Numbered from the stretch's first letter, positions 17,233 to 27,045 are shown. The stretch: 64,000 nt of DNA from Streptomyces nymphaeiformis (GCF_014203895.1 NZ_JACHJY010000001.1:496001-560000), one strand, 5' to 3'. Notes: generated by a model from the letters alone, not told the origin. Numbers and translations are program-made.

Positions 17233-17592
17233 ATGGCCGGAGAGCCGCAGAGCGACTGCCTGTTCTGCAAGATCGCGGAGGGGGAGGTGCCGGCGACGAT
17301 CGTGCGCGAGACGGAGACCACCGTCGCGTTCCGCGACATCAACCCGCAGGCGCCCACGCACGTCCTCGTCATCCCGCGCGTCCACTACCCCGACGCCGCG
17401 TCGCTGGCCGCCGCCGCGCCGACCGTCGCCGCCGACATACTGCGCGAGGCGGGCGAGGTCGCCGAGCAGGAGAAGATCGACGGCAGCGGATTCCGGATCG
17501 TCTTCAACACCGGCGCCGGCGCCGGCCAGACCGTCTTCCACGCGCACGCGCACGTCCTCGGCGGCCGCGGCCTCAACTGGCCCCCCGGATAA
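17233..17592 (+). CDS. HIT family nucleotide-binding protein (Hint type)
   Basis: This 119-residue histidine-triad protein has CLFCKIAEGEVPATIVRETETTVAFRDINPQAPTHVLVIPRVH and the catalytic triad HAHAHVLGG (about residues 102-110). Hint proteins hydrolyse purine nucleoside phosphoramidates and acyl-AMP. CLFC may contribute zinc ligands. ATG 17233 (MAGEPQSDC) fits family length; an in-frame ATG at 17194 adds an unconserved tail. The next gene begins three bases after the stop. Confidence 0.92.
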   Translation: MAGEPQSDCLFCKIAEGEVPATIVRETETTVAFRDINPQAPTHVLVIPRVHYPDAASLAAAAPTVAADILREAGEVAEQEKIDGSGFRIVFNTGAGAGQTVFHAHAHVLGGRGLNWPPG

Positions 17593-17595
17593 GAC

Positions 17596-18501
17596 GTGTC
17601 CGTACGCGAACTGGTCGTCCTCGGGACCGCCAGCCAGGTCCCGACCCGGCACCGCAACCACAACGGCTACGTGCTGCGCTGGGACGGCCGGGGCATCCTC
17701 TTCGACCCCGGCGAGGGCACCCAGCGCCAGATGCTGCGGGCCGGGGTCGCCGCCCACGACCTCGACCGGATCTGCGTCACGCACTTCCACGGCGACCACT
17801 CGCTCGGCCTGGCCGGGGTGATCCAGCGGATCAACCTCGACCAGGTCCCGCACCCGGTCACCGCCCACTACCCGGCGAGCGGACAGCACTTCTTCGAGCG
17901 GCTGCGGTACGCCACGGCCTACCGCGAGACCGTGCGGCTCACGGAGGCCCCGGTGGCCGCCGACGGGCCGCTCGCCGTCACCGAGTCCTTCACCCTGGAC
18001 GCCCGCCGGCTCTCCCACCCCGTCGAGTCCTACGGCTACCGGATCACCGAGCCCGACGGGCGCCGCCTCCTGCCCGAGAAGCTCGCCGCGCACGGCATCA
18101 AGGGCCCCGACGTCGGCCGGATCCAGCGCGACGGCATCCTGAACGGCGTCCCGCTCGACGAGGTCAGCGAGGTCCGGCGCGGGCAGCGCTTCGCCTTCGT
18201 CATGGACACCCGGCTCTGCGACGGGGTGCACGCCCTCGCCGAAGGCGCCGACATGCTCGTCATCGAGTCGACCTTCCTCGACGAGGACGTCCGGCTCGCC
18301 ACCGACCACGGTCACCTGACCGCCGGGCAGGCCGCCGCCGTCGCACGCGACGCGGGCGTCCGGCACCTCGTCCTGACCCACTTCTCGCAGCGCTACTCCG
18401 ACCCCGCCGCCTTCGAACGGCAGGCGCGGGAGGCGGGGTTCGACGGCGAGCTGAGCATTGCCCAGGACCTCATGAGGGTCCCCGTACCGAAACGAACGTG
18501 A
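17596..18501 (+). CDS. Ribonuclease Z-like MBL-fold hydrolase
   Basis: This 301-residue beta-lactamase-fold protein carries the zinc motif [11 protein letters not shown] (HxHxDH, about residues 61-71), [41 protein letters not shown] and the C-terminal [11 protein letters not shown] motif, the RNase Z/ElaC signature. RNase Z cleaves 3' trailers of tRNA precursors lacking CCA. The start is GTG 17596, three bases after the HIT gene. The stop overlaps the next GTG (GTGA). Confidence 0.88.
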   Translation: MSVRELVVLGTASQVPTRHRNHNGYVLRWDGRGILFDPGEGTQRQMLRAGVAAHDLDRICVTHFHGDHSLGLAGVIQRINLDQVPHPVTAHYPASGQHFFERLRYATAYRETVRLTEAPVAADGPLAVTESFTLDARRLSHPVESYGYRITEPDGRRLLPEKLAAHGIKGPDVGRIQRDGILNGVPLDEVSEVRRGQRFAFVMDTRLCDGVHALAEGADMLVIESTFLDEDVRLATDHGHLTAGQAAAVARDAGVRHLVLTHFSQRYSDPAAFERQAREAGFDGELSIAQDLMRVPVPKRT

Positions 18502-19502
18502 ACATGCCCGTACCCAAGGCAGAACTGCACCTCCACATCGAAGGCACCCTCGAACCCGAGCTCGCCTTCGCCCTCGCGGCCCGCAACGGCGTCACCCTGC
18601 CGTACGCGGACACCGCCGCCCTCCGCGAGGCGTACAGCTTCAGCGACCTCCAGTCCTTCCTGGACCTCTACTACAACCTGATGGCCGTCCTGCGCACCGC
18701 CGAGGACTTCACCGAACTCGCCGACGCGTACCTGGAGCGGGCCGCGGCCCAGGGCGTCCGGCACGCCGAGATCTTCTTCGACCCGCAGGCGCACACCGCC
18801 CGCGGCGTCCCGATCGGCACCGTCATCGAGGGCCTCGGGGCCTCCCTCGACCGCTCCGAGGAGCGGTACGGGATCTCCACCCGGCTCATCCTGTGCTTCC
18901 TGCGCGACGAGTCGGCCGAGTCGGCGCTCGCGACCCTGGAGGCCGCGAAGCCGTACCTGCGCCGCATCACCGGCGTCGGCCTGGACTCGGCGGAGGTCGG
19001 CCACCCGCCGGCCAAGTTCCGCGAGGTGTACGAGGAGGCCGCCCGGCTCGGCCTGCGCCGCGTCGCCCACGCGGGCGAGGAGGGCCCCGCCGCCTACGTG
19101 CGCGAGGCGCTGGACGTCCTCGGCGTGGAGCGGATCGACCACGGCCTGCGCTGCATGGAGGACCCGGAGCTCGTCGACCGGCTGGCCCGCGAGCGGATCC
19201 CGCTGACGGTGTGCCCCTTCTCGAACGTTCGGCTCCGCGTCATCGACACCCTCGCCGACCATCCGCTCCCCGCGATGATGGCGGCGGGGCTGCTCGTGAC
19301 CGTGAACTCCGACGACCCGGCGTACTTCGGCGGGTACGTGGGGGACAACTTCGACGGGGTGCGGGACGCGCTGGACCTGGACCCGGAGCAGCTCCGCGAG
19401 CTGGCGCGGAACTCGTTCCTGGCGTCGTTCCTGGAGGACGACGAGCCGCGCAGGGCGCGGTACCTCTCCGAGGTGGAGGCCCACACGTTCGGTGAGGGGT
19501 AG
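18498..19502 (+). CDS. Adenine/adenosine deaminase family, adenine-deaminase-like
   Basis: This 334-residue metal-dependent deaminase TIM barrel has [14 protein letters not shown] (His11, His13), [18 protein letters not shown] and [13 protein letters not shown]. The wider motifs ([41 protein letters not shown]) follow the Pseudomonas adenine deaminase branch (converting adenine to hypoxanthine) more closely than classical adenosine deaminase; this comparison is from memory. Start GTG 18498 overlaps the upstream TGA; ATG 18504 is an alternative. Cotranscribed with the HIT and RNase Z-like genes. Confidence 0.85.
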   Translation: MNMPVPKAELHLHIEGTLEPELAFALAARNGVTLPYADTAALREAYSFSDLQSFLDLYYNLMAVLRTAEDFTELADAYLERAAAQGVRHAEIFFDPQAHTARGVPIGTVIEGLGASLDRSEERYGISTRLILCFLRDESAESALATLEAAKPYLRRITGVGLDSAEVGHPPAKFREVYEEAARLGLRRVAHAGEEGPAAYVREALDVLGVERIDHGLRCMEDPELVDRLARERIPLTVCPFSNVRLRVIDTLADHPLPAMMAAGLLVTVNSDDPAYFGGYVGDNFDGVRDALDLDPEQLRELARNSFLASFLEDDEPRRARYLSEVEAHTFGEG

Positions 19503-19622
19503 CCGGCCGCGGGCCGGTGCGTGTGCGGGGGTGGGGGGAGACGTCTTTCTGTGCGTCCCACCCGTCACCCCACCCCCATCAGGCACACTGATCTGATCCG
19601 CACCGCGACCGGGGAGTCTGCC

Positions 19623-20741
19623 GTGACCACAGCAAGGGGAGAGCAGTCGCAACACGACGCCGGGGTCGACCCGTTGGTGTGCCTGCGCGAGCCCACCGAC
19701 CCGGACTGCGACGTCTTCCTGACCGGCACCGTCTTCCTCGACATCATCTTCACCGGCCTCGATTCCGCCCCCGTGCGCGGCACCGAGTCCTGGGCCCGCG
19801 GGATGGGGTCGAGCCCCGGCGGCGTCGCCAACATGGCCACCGCCCTCGCCCGGCTCGGGCTCCGGACCTCGCTCGCCGCCGCGTTCGGCGACGACCACTA
19901 CGGCGAGTACTGCTGGGACGCCCTGGAGCAGGGCGAGGGGATCGACCTCTCGCTGTCGCGGACCGTGCCCGGCTGGCACTCGCCCGTCACCGTCTCCATG
20001 GCGTACGAGGGCGAGCGCACGATGGTCTCCCACGGCCACGAGGCCCCGCCGCTCGACGGCGCCCTGCCCGCCTATCCGCCGCACGCGCGCGCGGCCGTCG
20101 CCTCCCTCGTGCCGGGCCGCTCCGAGGACTGGGTCGCCCAGGCCGCCCGCGGCGGCGCCAAGGTCTTCGCCGACGTCGGATGGGACGACACCGGCCGCTG
20201 GGACCTGGCCGGGCTCACCGACCTCCAGCACTGCGAGGCGTTCCTGCCCAACGCCGCAGAGGCGATGCGCTACACCCGCACCGACTGCCCCCGGGCCGCC
20301 GCCCGCGCCCTCGCCGACAAGGTCCGCTACGCCGTCGTCACCCTCGGTTCCGAGGGCGCCTACGCCGTGGACGGCGGCACCGGCGAGACCGCCGAGGTGC
20401 CCGCGATCCAGGTCTCCGCCCTCGATCCGACCGGCGCCGGGGACGTCTTCGTCGCCGGCTTCGTCACCGGCACCCTCGCCGACTGGCCGCTCGCCGACCG
20501 GCTCGCCTTCGCCGGTCTGACCGCCGCCCTGTCGGTGCAGGAGTTCGGGGGGTCGCTGTCCGCCCCCACCTGGCACGAGATCGCCGCCTGGTGGCAGCAC
20601 GTCCAGGGCCACGCCCGGCAGGACCCCGAGGCGCTGCGCGGCCGCTACGCCTTCCTGGAGCGGCTCCTGCCCGCACCCGCCCGCCCGTGGCCGCTGCGCC
20701 GGGCGGTGCCGACGATCGGGTTCCGGGCCGCTCATCCGTAA
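19623..20741 (+). CDS. PfkB family carbohydrate/nucleoside kinase
   Basis: This 372-residue ribokinase-like protein has the N-terminal sugar-binding glycines (GTESWARGMGSSPGGVANMATALARLGLRTSLAAAFGDDHYGEY) and the PfkB signature DPTGAGDVFVAGFVTG (about residues 268-283), whose Asp is the catalytic base. The substrate (sugar, fructose phosphate or nucleoside) cannot be fixed by sequence. I chose GTG 19623 (VTTARGEQ) because the upstream open frame is compositionally non-coding. It follows the deaminase gene by 120 bp and precedes phoH. Confidence 0.85.
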   Translation: MTTARGEQSQHDAGVDPLVCLREPTDPDCDVFLTGTVFLDIIFTGLDSAPVRGTESWARGMGSSPGGVANMATALARLGLRTSLAAAFGDDHYGEYCWDALEQGEGIDLSLSRTVPGWHSPVTVSMAYEGERTMVSHGHEAPPLDGALPAYPPHARAAVASLVPGRSEDWVAQAARGGAKVFADVGWDDTGRWDLAGLTDLQHCEAFLPNAAEAMRYTRTDCPRAAARALADKVRYAVVTLGSEGAYAVDGGTGETAEVPAIQVSALDPTGAGDVFVAGFVTGTLADWPLADRLAFAGLTAALSVQEFGGSLSAPTWHEIAAWWQHVQGHARQDPEALRGRYAFLERLLPAPARPWPLRRAVPTIGFRAAHP

Positions 20742-20847
20742 ACCCCTACGGTCTTGTCGGCGGCTGGTCGTAGGCTTGGTAGCCGAGAGGTTGTCGAGCA
20801 GCGAGAACCCTGCAACGGGAGGTATGTGCAGGCCACAGTGCCGGCCC

Positions 20848-21885
20848 ATGACGCAGACACCCACAGCCCACGACGGTGCGCCCCGTGACGAGGCGCCCGA
20901 ACAGGCCCGCGCCCACTTCACCGTCCCCGCGAAGCACCCCATGGTGACCGTTCTCGGCTCCGGTGACTCCCTGCTCCGTGTGATCGAGCGGTCGTTCCCG
21001 CAGGCCGACATCCACGTGCGGGGCAACCAGGTCAGCGCGGTAGGCGACGCCGTGGAAGTCGCCCTGATCCAGCGCCTGTTCGACGAGATGATGCTGGTGC
21101 TCCGCACCGGTCAGCCGATGACGGAGGACGCAGTGGAACGCTCGATCGCCATGCTCAGGGCGAGCGAGAACGGATCGGCGGAGGGCGGCGAGGAGACTCC
21201 CGCCGAGGTGCTCACGCAGAACATCCTCTCCAGCCGGGGACGCACGATCCGTCCCAAGACGCTCAACCAGAAGCGGTACGTCGACGCGATCGACAAGCAC
21301 ACGATCGTCTTCGGCATCGGCCCCGCCGGCACCGGCAAGACCTATCTCGCCATGGCGAAGGCGGTCCAGGCCCTGCAGTCCAAGCAGGTCAACCGGATCA
21401 TCCTGACCCGGCCCGCCGTCGAGGCGGGCGAGCGGCTCGGCTTCCTGCCCGGCACGCTCTACGAGAAGATCGACCCGTACCTGCGGCCGCTGTACGACGC
21501 GCTGCACGACATGCTCGACCCCGACTCGATCCCCAAGCTCATGGCGAGCGGGACGATCGAGGTCGCGCCCCTGGCGTACATGCGCGGACGCACGCTGAAC
21601 GACGCGTTCATCATCCTCGACGAGGCGCAGAACACGAACCCCGAGCAGATGAAGATGTTCCTCACCCGCCTCGGCTTCGACTCGAAGATCGTCATCACCG
21701 GTGACGTCACCCAGGTCGACCTGCCGAACGGGACGAAGAGCGGTCTCCGGCAGGTCCGCGACATCCTCGACGGCGTCCCGGACGTGCACTTCTCGATGCT
21801 CACGTCGCAGGATGTCGTCCGGCACAAGCTCGTCGGCCGTATCGTCGACGCGTACGAGCAGTACGACAGCCGCAACGGGAAGTAG
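20848..21885 (+). CDS. phoH: PhoH family ATPase
   Basis: This 345-residue PhoH-like protein has an N-terminal KH-like region ([49 protein letters not shown]), Walker [16 protein letters not shown] (about 158-172), [15 protein letters not shown] and Walker [22 protein letters not shown]. PhoH proteins are predicted RNA helicase or ATP-dependent RNA-processing factors, and the ybeY neighbour is near universal. ATG 20848 ([10 protein letters not shown]) is my choice; in-frame ATG 20824 follows GGGAGGT too closely to be well placed. Order phoH-ybeY-CNNM is a conserved operon. Confidence 0.92.
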   Translation: MTQTPTAHDGAPRDEAPEQARAHFTVPAKHPMVTVLGSGDSLLRVIERSFPQADIHVRGNQVSAVGDAVEVALIQRLFDEMMLVLRTGQPMTEDAVERSIAMLRASENGSAEGGEETPAEVLTQNILSSRGRTIRPKTLNQKRYVDAIDKHTIVFGIGPAGTGKTYLAMAKAVQALQSKQVNRIILTRPAVEAGERLGFLPGTLYEKIDPYLRPLYDALHDMLDPDSIPKLMASGTIEVAPLAYMRGRTLNDAFIILDEAQNTNPEQMKMFLTRLGFDSKIVITGDVTQVDLPNGTKSGLRQVRDILDGVPDVHFSMLTSQDVVRHKLVGRIVDAYEQYDSRNGK

Positions 21886-21897
21886 CAGAAACAGCAC

Positions 21898-22395
21898 ATG
21901 TCGATCGACGTCAACAACGAGTCCGGCACGGAGGTCGACGAGCAGTCGATCCTCGACATCGCCCGCTACGCGCTCGCGCGCATGCGCATCCACCCGCTCT
22001 CCGAGCTCTCGGTGATCGTCGTGGACGCGGAGGCGATGGAGCAGCTCCACATCCAGTGGATGGACCTGCCCGGCCCCACGGACGTCATGTCCTTCCCGAT
22101 GGACGAGCTGCGCCCGCCGTCGAAGGACGACGAGGAGCCCCCGCAGGGCCTCCTCGGCGACATCGTGCTCTGCCCCGAGGTCGCCACCCAGCAGGGCAAG
22201 GACGCCCCGACGCAGCACTCCATGGACGAGGAGCTCCAGCTCCTCACCGTCCACGGGGTGCTGCACCTGCTCGGGTACGACCACGAGGAGCCGGACGAGA
22301 AGGCCGAGATGTTCGGCCTCCAGGCGGCGATCGTCGACGGCTGGCGCGCGGAGAAGGGCCTCACCGGTCCGTCCCCGGCGCCGACCGTGTCCTGA
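21898..22395 (+). CDS. ybeY: Endoribonuclease YbeY, rRNA maturation factor
   Basis: This 165-residue metalloprotein has the signature [11 protein letters not shown] (about residues 119-129; three His zinc ligands), with DVMSFPMDE and [11 protein letters not shown] upstream. YbeY acts in 16S 3' end maturation and ribosome quality control. ATG 21898 ([17 protein letters not shown]) lies 12 bases after phoH, and the next gene follows five bases after its stop. Confidence 0.95.
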   Translation: MSIDVNNESGTEVDEQSILDIARYALARMRIHPLSELSVIVVDAEAMEQLHIQWMDLPGPTDVMSFPMDELRPPSKDDEEPPQGLLGDIVLCPEVATQQGKDAPTQHSMDEELQLLTVHGVLHLLGYDHEEPDEKAEMFGLQAAIVDGWRAEKGLTGPSPAPTVS

Positions 22396-22400
22396 CCCCG

Positions 22401-23696
22401 ATGAACGCTTCGCTCATCCTCGGCGCGGTCGCGCTGGTCATCGTCGCCTGGCTCGCCGCCTGCGCCGAGGCCGGCCTCGCCCGCGTCTCCAGCTTCCGCG
22501 CCGCCGAGGCCGTCAGGTCCGGGCGGCGGGGGGCCGAGAAGCTCGCCCAGGTCGCCGCCGACCCGACCCGCTATCTCAACGTGGCGCTGCTCGTCCGCGT
22601 CGCCTGCGAGATGGCGGCCGGCGTCCTCGTCACGTACGCCTGCCTGGAGGCCTTCCCGGAGACCTGGGAGGCGCTGCTCGTCGCGATCGCCGTGATGGTC
22701 CTCGTCTCGTACGTGGCCGTCGGCGTCTCGCCGCGCACCATCGGCCGCCAGCACCCGCTGAACACGGCGACCGCCGCCGCGTACGTGCTGCTTCCGCTGG
22801 CCCGGATCATGGGCCCGATCCCGCAGCTGCTCATCCTCATCGGCAACGCGCTGACCCCGGGCAAGGGCTTCCGCAAGGGCCCCTTCGCCTCCGAGGCCGA
22901 GCTGCGGGCCATGGTCGACCTCGCCGAGGCCGAGTCGCTGATCGAGGACGAGGAGCGCCGGATGGTGCACTCGGTTTTCGAGCTGGGCGACACCCTCGTC
23001 CGCGAGGTGATGGTGCCCCGGACCGACCTGATCTGCATCGAGCGGTACAAGACCATCCGGCAGGCCCTCACCCTCGCGCTGCGCTCCGGCTTCTCCCGGA
23101 TCCCGGTCACCGGGGAGAACGAGGACGACATCGTCGGCATCGTCTACCTGAAGGACCTGGTCCGCAGGACCCACGTCAACCGGGACTCCGAGTCCGACCT
23201 GGTGTCCACCGCGATGCGGCCCGCCGCCTTCGTGCCCGACACCAAGAACGCCGGTGACCTGCTGCGCGAGATGCAGCAGGAGCGCAACCACGTCGCCGTC
23301 GTCATCGACGAGTACGGCGGCACGGCCGGCATCGTCACCATCGAGGACATCCTGGAGGAGATCGTCGGCGAGATCACCGACGAGTACGACCGGGAGCTGC
23401 CGCCCGTCGAGGAGCTCGGCGACGACCGCTACCGGGTCACCGCCCGCCTCGACATCGGCGACCTCGGCGAGCTGTACGGCTTCGGCCCCGACGAGTACGA
23501 CGACGAGGACGTGGAGACCGTCGGCGGTCTGCTCGCCAAGGCGCTCGGCCGGGTCCCGATCTCCGGCGCCAAGGCGGTCGTGGAGCTTCCGGACGGACGC
23601 TCGCTGCGGCTGACGGCCGAGTCGCCGGCCGGCCGCCGGAACAAGATCGTCACCGTGCTCGTGGAACCGCTGGAACCGGAGGAGAAACCGGAATGA
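22401..23696 (+). CDS. CNNM/hemolysin-C family membrane protein with CBS domains
   Basis: This 431-residue protein has an N-terminal DUF21/CNNM membrane domain (hydrophobic segments in residues about 1-150), a CBS pair ([19 protein letters not shown]-like repeats at [11 protein letters not shown], and [29 protein letters not shown]) and a C-terminal CorC/HlyC transporter-associated domain ([14 protein letters not shown]). CNNM proteins are implicated in magnesium or cobalt transport; the old name hemolysin is misleading. ATG 22401 is five bases after ybeY. Its TGA overlaps the mmcQ-like ATG. Confidence 0.9.
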   Translation: MNASLILGAVALVIVAWLAACAEAGLARVSSFRAAEAVRSGRRGAEKLAQVAADPTRYLNVALLVRVACEMAAGVLVTYACLEAFPETWEALLVAIAVMVLVSYVAVGVSPRTIGRQHPLNTATAAAYVLLPLARIMGPIPQLLILIGNALTPGKGFRKGPFASEAELRAMVDLAEAESLIEDEERRMVHSVFELGDTLVREVMVPRTDLICIERYKTIRQALTLALRSGFSRIPVTGENEDDIVGIVYLKDLVRRTHVNRDSESDLVSTAMRPAAFVPDTKNAGDLLREMQQERNHVAVVIDEYGGTAGIVTIEDILEEIVGEITDEYDRELPPVEELGDDRYRVTARLDIGDLGELYGFGPDEYDDEDVETVGGLLAKALGRVPISGAKAVVELPDGRSLRLTAESPAGRRNKIVTVLVEPLEPEEKPE

Positions 23697-24046
23697 CCCC
23701 CGACGAGCTGCGCGCCTTCTGCCTGGACTTCAACGACGCGGCGGAGGAGTTCCCGTTCGGCCCGGACGTCTCCGTCTTCAAGGTCGCCGGGAAGATGTTC
23801 GCGCTCTCGTGGCTCGACGCCGAGCCGCTGCGGGTCAATCTCAAGTGCGAGCCGGACGAGGCCGTACGGCTCCGGGAGGAGCACCCGGCGATCGCCCCCG
23901 GCTACCACATGAACAAGCGGCACTGGAACACCGTGACCGTGGGAGAGCTCCCGGACCGCATGGTCCGGGAGCTCGTCGAGGACTCGTACGACCTGGTCGT
24001 CGCCGGTCTTCCGAAGGCGGTACGGCTCCGCCTCGACAGGCCCTGA
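23693..24046 (+). CDS. MmcQ/YjbR family protein
   Basis: This 117-residue protein matches the MmcQ/YjbR family (LRAFCLDFNDAAEEFPFGPDVSVFKVAGKMFALSWL, LKCEPDEAVRLREEHPAIAPGYHMNKRHWNTV), with the conserved PG-x-HMNK-x-HW region near residue 78. The fold resembles a CyaY-like DNA-binding domain; the role is not established. The ATG overlaps the previous stop (ATGA), making it the last gene of the phoH-ybeY operon. A hairpin follows, shared with the convergent MFS gene. Confidence 0.88.
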   Translation: MTPDELRAFCLDFNDAAEEFPFGPDVSVFKVAGKMFALSWLDAEPLRVNLKCEPDEAVRLREEHPAIAPGYHMNKRHWNTVTVGELPDRMVRELVEDSYDLVVAGLPKAVRLRLDRP

Positions 24047-24055
24047 CCCACGGGC

Positions 24056-24080
24056 GGCGCCGGAGATCAGGACCGGCGCC
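24056..24080. terminator. Hairpin between convergent MmcQ-like and MFS genes
   Basis: GGCGCCGG (24056-24063) pairs with CCGGCGCC (24073-24080). The loop holds the MFS stop codon. Confidence 0.6.
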
Positions 24081-25488
24081 GCAGGCCGAGGGCGATCAGG
24101 ACCGCCGCAGCCACCACGATCGCCGCGTCCAGGGCGATGACCGTGCGGACCCCCGAGAACAGGTCCTCGCCGGTGGTCGCGAGCACCCCGAGCAGTGGGA
24201 TGCCGACGGTGAGGCCGACCTGCTGGGTGGTGGTGACCAGACCGGTCGCGAGACCCTGCTCCTCGTCGCGGACGCCGGAGGTGACGGTCACGCCGTACGA
24301 GATGATCGCGCCGAGGTGCAGCATCGACGCCAGGGAGACGGCGACGGTCGCCAGGACCGCGCCCGAATCCCGGCCGATGCCGAGGATCGCGGCGGTCAGC
24401 AGGCCCTGGCCGAGGAGCGAGACCACCAGGGTGCGGTGGGCGCCGAAGCGGCCGATCACCTTCGGGGTGATCATGCCGGCGAGCACCGAGAACGCGCCCT
24501 GGACGCCGAAGACGATGCCGGAGGCGAAGGCCGAGAGGCCGAGGGTCTCCTGCAGGTACAGCGTCAGGACGAAGACGATCGTCGACATCATCGAGAAGGT
24601 GACCAGGCCGCCCAGGTTGCCGAAGGCGACGGTACGGCGGCGCAGCACCGGCAGCGAGACCAGCGGGGCCGGGTGCCGGGACTCGATCACGCCGAAGGCC
24701 ACGAGGAGCAGCACGCCGAGGGCGAGCGCCACGGGGACGTCCACGCCGTCGAAGCCGCGCTCGGCCGCCGTCGTCAGGGCGTAGATCAGGGAGAGCAGGC
24801 CGCCGGTGACGGTCAGCGCGCCGGGCACGTCGAGGCGGGGCCGCTCGGGGGTGCGGGACTCGGGCAGCAGACCCGGGGCGAGCGGCAGCACGATCAGGGT
24901 GAAGACGGCGAGCAGCGCCATCGTGGAGCGCCAGCCGAGGGTGTCGGTCATGACACCGCCGAGCACCATGCCGATGGTGAAGCCGAGGGACATCAGGGTG
25001 CCGGAGATGCCGAGCGCCCTGGCCCGCAGCGGGCCCTCGGGGAAGGCGGTGGTCAGCAGCGCCATGCCGGTCGGCACGATCGCCGCCGCGCCGAGGCCCT
25101 GGAGGGCGCGGCCGGCGAGGAAGGCGCCGGGGCTCCAGGCGAGGGTGGCGAGCAGGGAGGCCGCGCCGAAGAGCACCAGGCCGGAGAGGAAGAGCTTCTT
25201 GCGGCCGAAGAGGTCGCCGATCCGGCCGAACAGGAGCAGGAAGCCGCCGGAGGGCAGCGCGAAGGCGGTGACCGCCCACTGGAGGGCCGACGGGTCGAAG
25301 CGGAGGTCGGCGCCGAGGACGGGTAGGGCGACGTTCAGGACGGAGAAGTCGAGCGCCACCATGAACTGGGCGGCGCACAGGACGAAGAGGACCAGCCGGT
25401 CGCGGCGGCTGAGGGCCGGGGGAGCGGCCGGGGTGGAGACGGTGGGGGCGGTGGGGGACCCGGGCGGGGTGGTGGTCGTCGTTGCCAT
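24067..25488 (-). CDS. MFS drug exporter (DHA2/EmrB-like, 14 TM)
   Basis: This 473-residue transporter has about 14 hydrophobic segments and DHA2 motifs: FMVALDFSVLNVALPVL (motif D1), GRIGDLFGRKKLFLSG (motif A) and RALQGLGAAAIVPTGMALL (motif B, conserved Arg). These proton antiporters export hydrophobic drugs. ATG 25488 begins a Thr/Pro-rich cytoplasmic tail (MATTTTTPPGSP). It is divergent from the MmyB-like regulator at 25600 across 111 bp, the classic layout for a pump and its local regulator. Confidence 0.9.
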   Translation of the reverse strand: MATTTTTPPGSPTAPTVSTPAAPPALSRRDRLVLFVLCAAQFMVALDFSVLNVALPVLGADLRFDPSALQWAVTAFALPSGGFLLLFGRIGDLFGRKKLFLSGLVLFGAASLLATLAWSPGAFLAGRALQGLGAAAIVPTGMALLTTAFPEGPLRARALGISGTLMSLGFTIGMVLGGVMTDTLGWRSTMALLAVFTLIVLPLAPGLLPESRTPERPRLDVPGALTVTGGLLSLIYALTTAAERGFDGVDVPVALALGVLLLVAFGVIESRHPAPLVSLPVLRRRTVAFGNLGGLVTFSMMSTIVFVLTLYLQETLGLSAFASGIVFGVQGAFSVLAGMITPKVIGRFGAHRTLVVSLLGQGLLTAAILGIGRDSGAVLATVAVSLASMLHLGAIISYGVTVTSGVRDEEQGLATGLVTTTQQVGLTVGIPLLGVLATTGEDLFSGVRTVIALDAAIVVAAAVLIALGLRRRS

Positions 25489-25599
25489 GCGTCCACCTTC
25501 GGCGTACGGGAACAACGCCGGGGAGCGGGAACTTATCCTGTTGGTCGCACCACCAGGCACCGCCAGCCACCGCATTGCGTCCAGGGGGAGGAAGCGCAC

Positions 25600-26487
25600 G
25601 TGGCCGTCGCTCTCGAGAGCACCAGCGCGAAGCAGCACCGACTCGGGGAACTGCGCGAGTTCCTGATGAGCCGTCGGGCCCGGGTCAGCCCGGCCGAGGC
25701 GGGACTGCCGGACGGCGGCGCCCGCCGCCGCACCCCGGGCCTGCGCCGGGAGGAGGTCGCGGTCCTCGCGGGCGTCGGCGTCTCCTGGTACCAGTGGCTG
25801 GAGCAGGGCCGGGACATCACGGTCTCCCCGCAGGTCCTCGACTCGGTCGCGCGGGTGCTGCGGCTGAGCCCCGCCGAGCGGCGCCATCTGTACGTCCTGG
25901 CGGCGCTGAACCCGCCGGCCCTGGAGGCGGCCCCGGAGGACCGGGACATGTGCCACGGGCTGCGGCGGCTCATCGACGCGTGGATGCCGTTCCCGGCGCA
26001 CATCATGGACCAGTACTGGAACACCGTCATGTACAACGACGCGGCGGCGATCGTGATGGGGATGCGCCCGGAGATCGTGCAGAACTGCCTGATCGCGTTC
26101 TTCACGGACCCGCTGTACCGCTCGCGGTCGACGCGCTGGGAGGAGATCGCGCCGAAGGTCGTCGCCCAGTTCCGCTCGGCGTGCTCCGAGTGCCCGGACG
26201 ACGAGGGCTTCCGGGCGGTGGTCGAGGAGGCCAAGGAGGTCAGCCCGGAGTTCGCGGAGCTGTGGGAGCGGCGGGACATCCTGCCCGGCGGCCAGAACCG
26301 CAAGGAGATGGAGCACCCGCTGGTCGGCACGCTGGTCGTCGAGGCCACCCAGCTGAGGGTCCCGGCCCGCCCGGACCTGGTCATCGTGATGCACACCCCG
26401 CTCCCGGAGGCGGACACGGCCGAGAAGCTGGAGTGGCTGGTGTCGCCGGAGGGTCGGCGCGGGGCGATGTACCCGGTGGCGGGCTGA
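25600..26487 (+). CDS. MmyB-like helix-turn-helix regulator of the MFS pump
   Basis: This 295-residue regulator has an XRE-type HTH (residues about 12-80, RRRTPGLRREEVAVLAGVGVSWYQWLEQGRDITVSPQVLDSVARVLRLS) and a PAS-like MmyB ligand domain (ALNPPALEAAPEDRDM, VVEEAKEVSPEFAELWERRDI). The family senses small hydrophobic molecules and controls adjacent exporters or oxidoreductases. GTG 25600 follows GGGGGAGGAAG. It is divergent from the MFS gene. A close paralogue in the same arrangement lies at 62253. The end of the gene, VAG-stop, is followed by several degenerate copies of its own tail. Confidence 0.88.
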   Translation: MAVALESTSAKQHRLGELREFLMSRRARVSPAEAGLPDGGARRRTPGLRREEVAVLAGVGVSWYQWLEQGRDITVSPQVLDSVARVLRLSPAERRHLYVLAALNPPALEAAPEDRDMCHGLRRLIDAWMPFPAHIMDQYWNTVMYNDAAAIVMGMRPEIVQNCLIAFFTDPLYRSRSTRWEEIAPKVVAQFRSACSECPDDEGFRAVVEEAKEVSPEFAELWERRDILPGGQNRKEMEHPLVGTLVVEATQLRVPARPDLVIVMHTPLPEADTAEKLEWLVSPEGRRGAMYPVAG

Positions 26488-26627
26488 GACCGGAGGCGAT
26501 GTGCGCGGTCGCGGGCTGAGACCTGAGCCGGTCGAGCCGGTGCTCCTGGTCGCGGGCTGAGACCTGAGCCGGTCGAGCCGGTGTACCTGGTCGCGGGCTG
26601 AGACCGGGATCGATCACGGGCTGAGAC
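26475..26627 (+). repeat. Degenerate tandem copies of the regulator 3' end
   Basis: GGGCTGAGAC, spanning the stop codon, recurs at 26481, 26513, 26554, 26595 and 26618 (spacings 32, 41, 41, 23). The two central 41-bp units (26507-26547 and 26548-26588) differ only at two bases (gtgCTcct/gtgTAcct). Several copies retain a GTxGCGGGCTGA core encoding VAG-stop. Confidence 0.85.
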
Positions 26628-26655
26628 CCGCACCGGCCCCGCCCCGGCCCCGTCC

Positions 26656-26661
26656 TATGCT
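26656..26661 (+). promoter_or_regulatory. Predicted -10 element, leaderless start of the CDA-like gene
   Basis: TATGCT (TANNNT) ends six bases before ATG 26668. Confidence 0.55.
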
Positions 26662-26667
26662 CGGCTC

Positions 26668-27030
26668 ATGACACTCAGCAGCGAGCACGGCGACCTCGGC
26701 GCCGAGGACCTCAAGATCATCACCCTTGCGCGGAGCGCCCGCGCCCGCAACGGCGTGCCCGAGGGGGCGGCCGTACGCGACGAGACGGGCCGCACCTACG
26801 TGGCCGGCACCGTGGAGCTGGAGTCGCTCAAGCTGAGCGCGCTGCAGACCGCGGTCGCGATGGCCGTGGCCAGCGGTGCCCAGTCCCTGGAGGCGGCGGC
26901 CGTGGTGTCGAACGCCGAGGCCGCCTCCGCCGACGACCGCGCGGCGGTACGGGACCTCGGCGGCCCGGAGACCCCGGTGCTGCTCGCGGGTCCGGACGGG
27001 CAGCTGCGCGTGGCCGTCACCGCGGGCTGA
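26668..27030 (+). CDS. Cytidine-deaminase-like protein lacking zinc ligands
   Basis: This 120-residue protein sits between the phoH-ybeY block and era, where streptomycetes carry a gene usually called cytidine deaminase. The fold pattern is plausible (ARNGVPEGAAVRDETGRTYVAGTVELESLKLSALQTAVAMAVASG, then NAEAASADDRAA). The CAE and PCxxC motifs are absent, and the protein contains no cysteine at all, so it cannot bind the catalytic zinc. It is probably not a deaminase; role unknown. Predicted leaderless start; strong U-tailed terminator 16 bases after the stop. Confidence 0.75.
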   Translation: MTLSSEHGDLGAEDLKIITLARSARARNGVPEGAAVRDETGRTYVAGTVELESLKLSALQTAVAMAVASGAQSLEAAAVVSNAEAASADDRAAVRDLGGPETPVLLAGPDGQLRVAVTAG

Positions 27031-27045
27031 GCGACGGGATCAGGA

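Noticed and set aside
18393..21107. 904-codon minus-strand frame opposite the deaminase and PfkB genes
   Set aside because: Same GC-rich antisense effect; no start signal and no protein-like composition.
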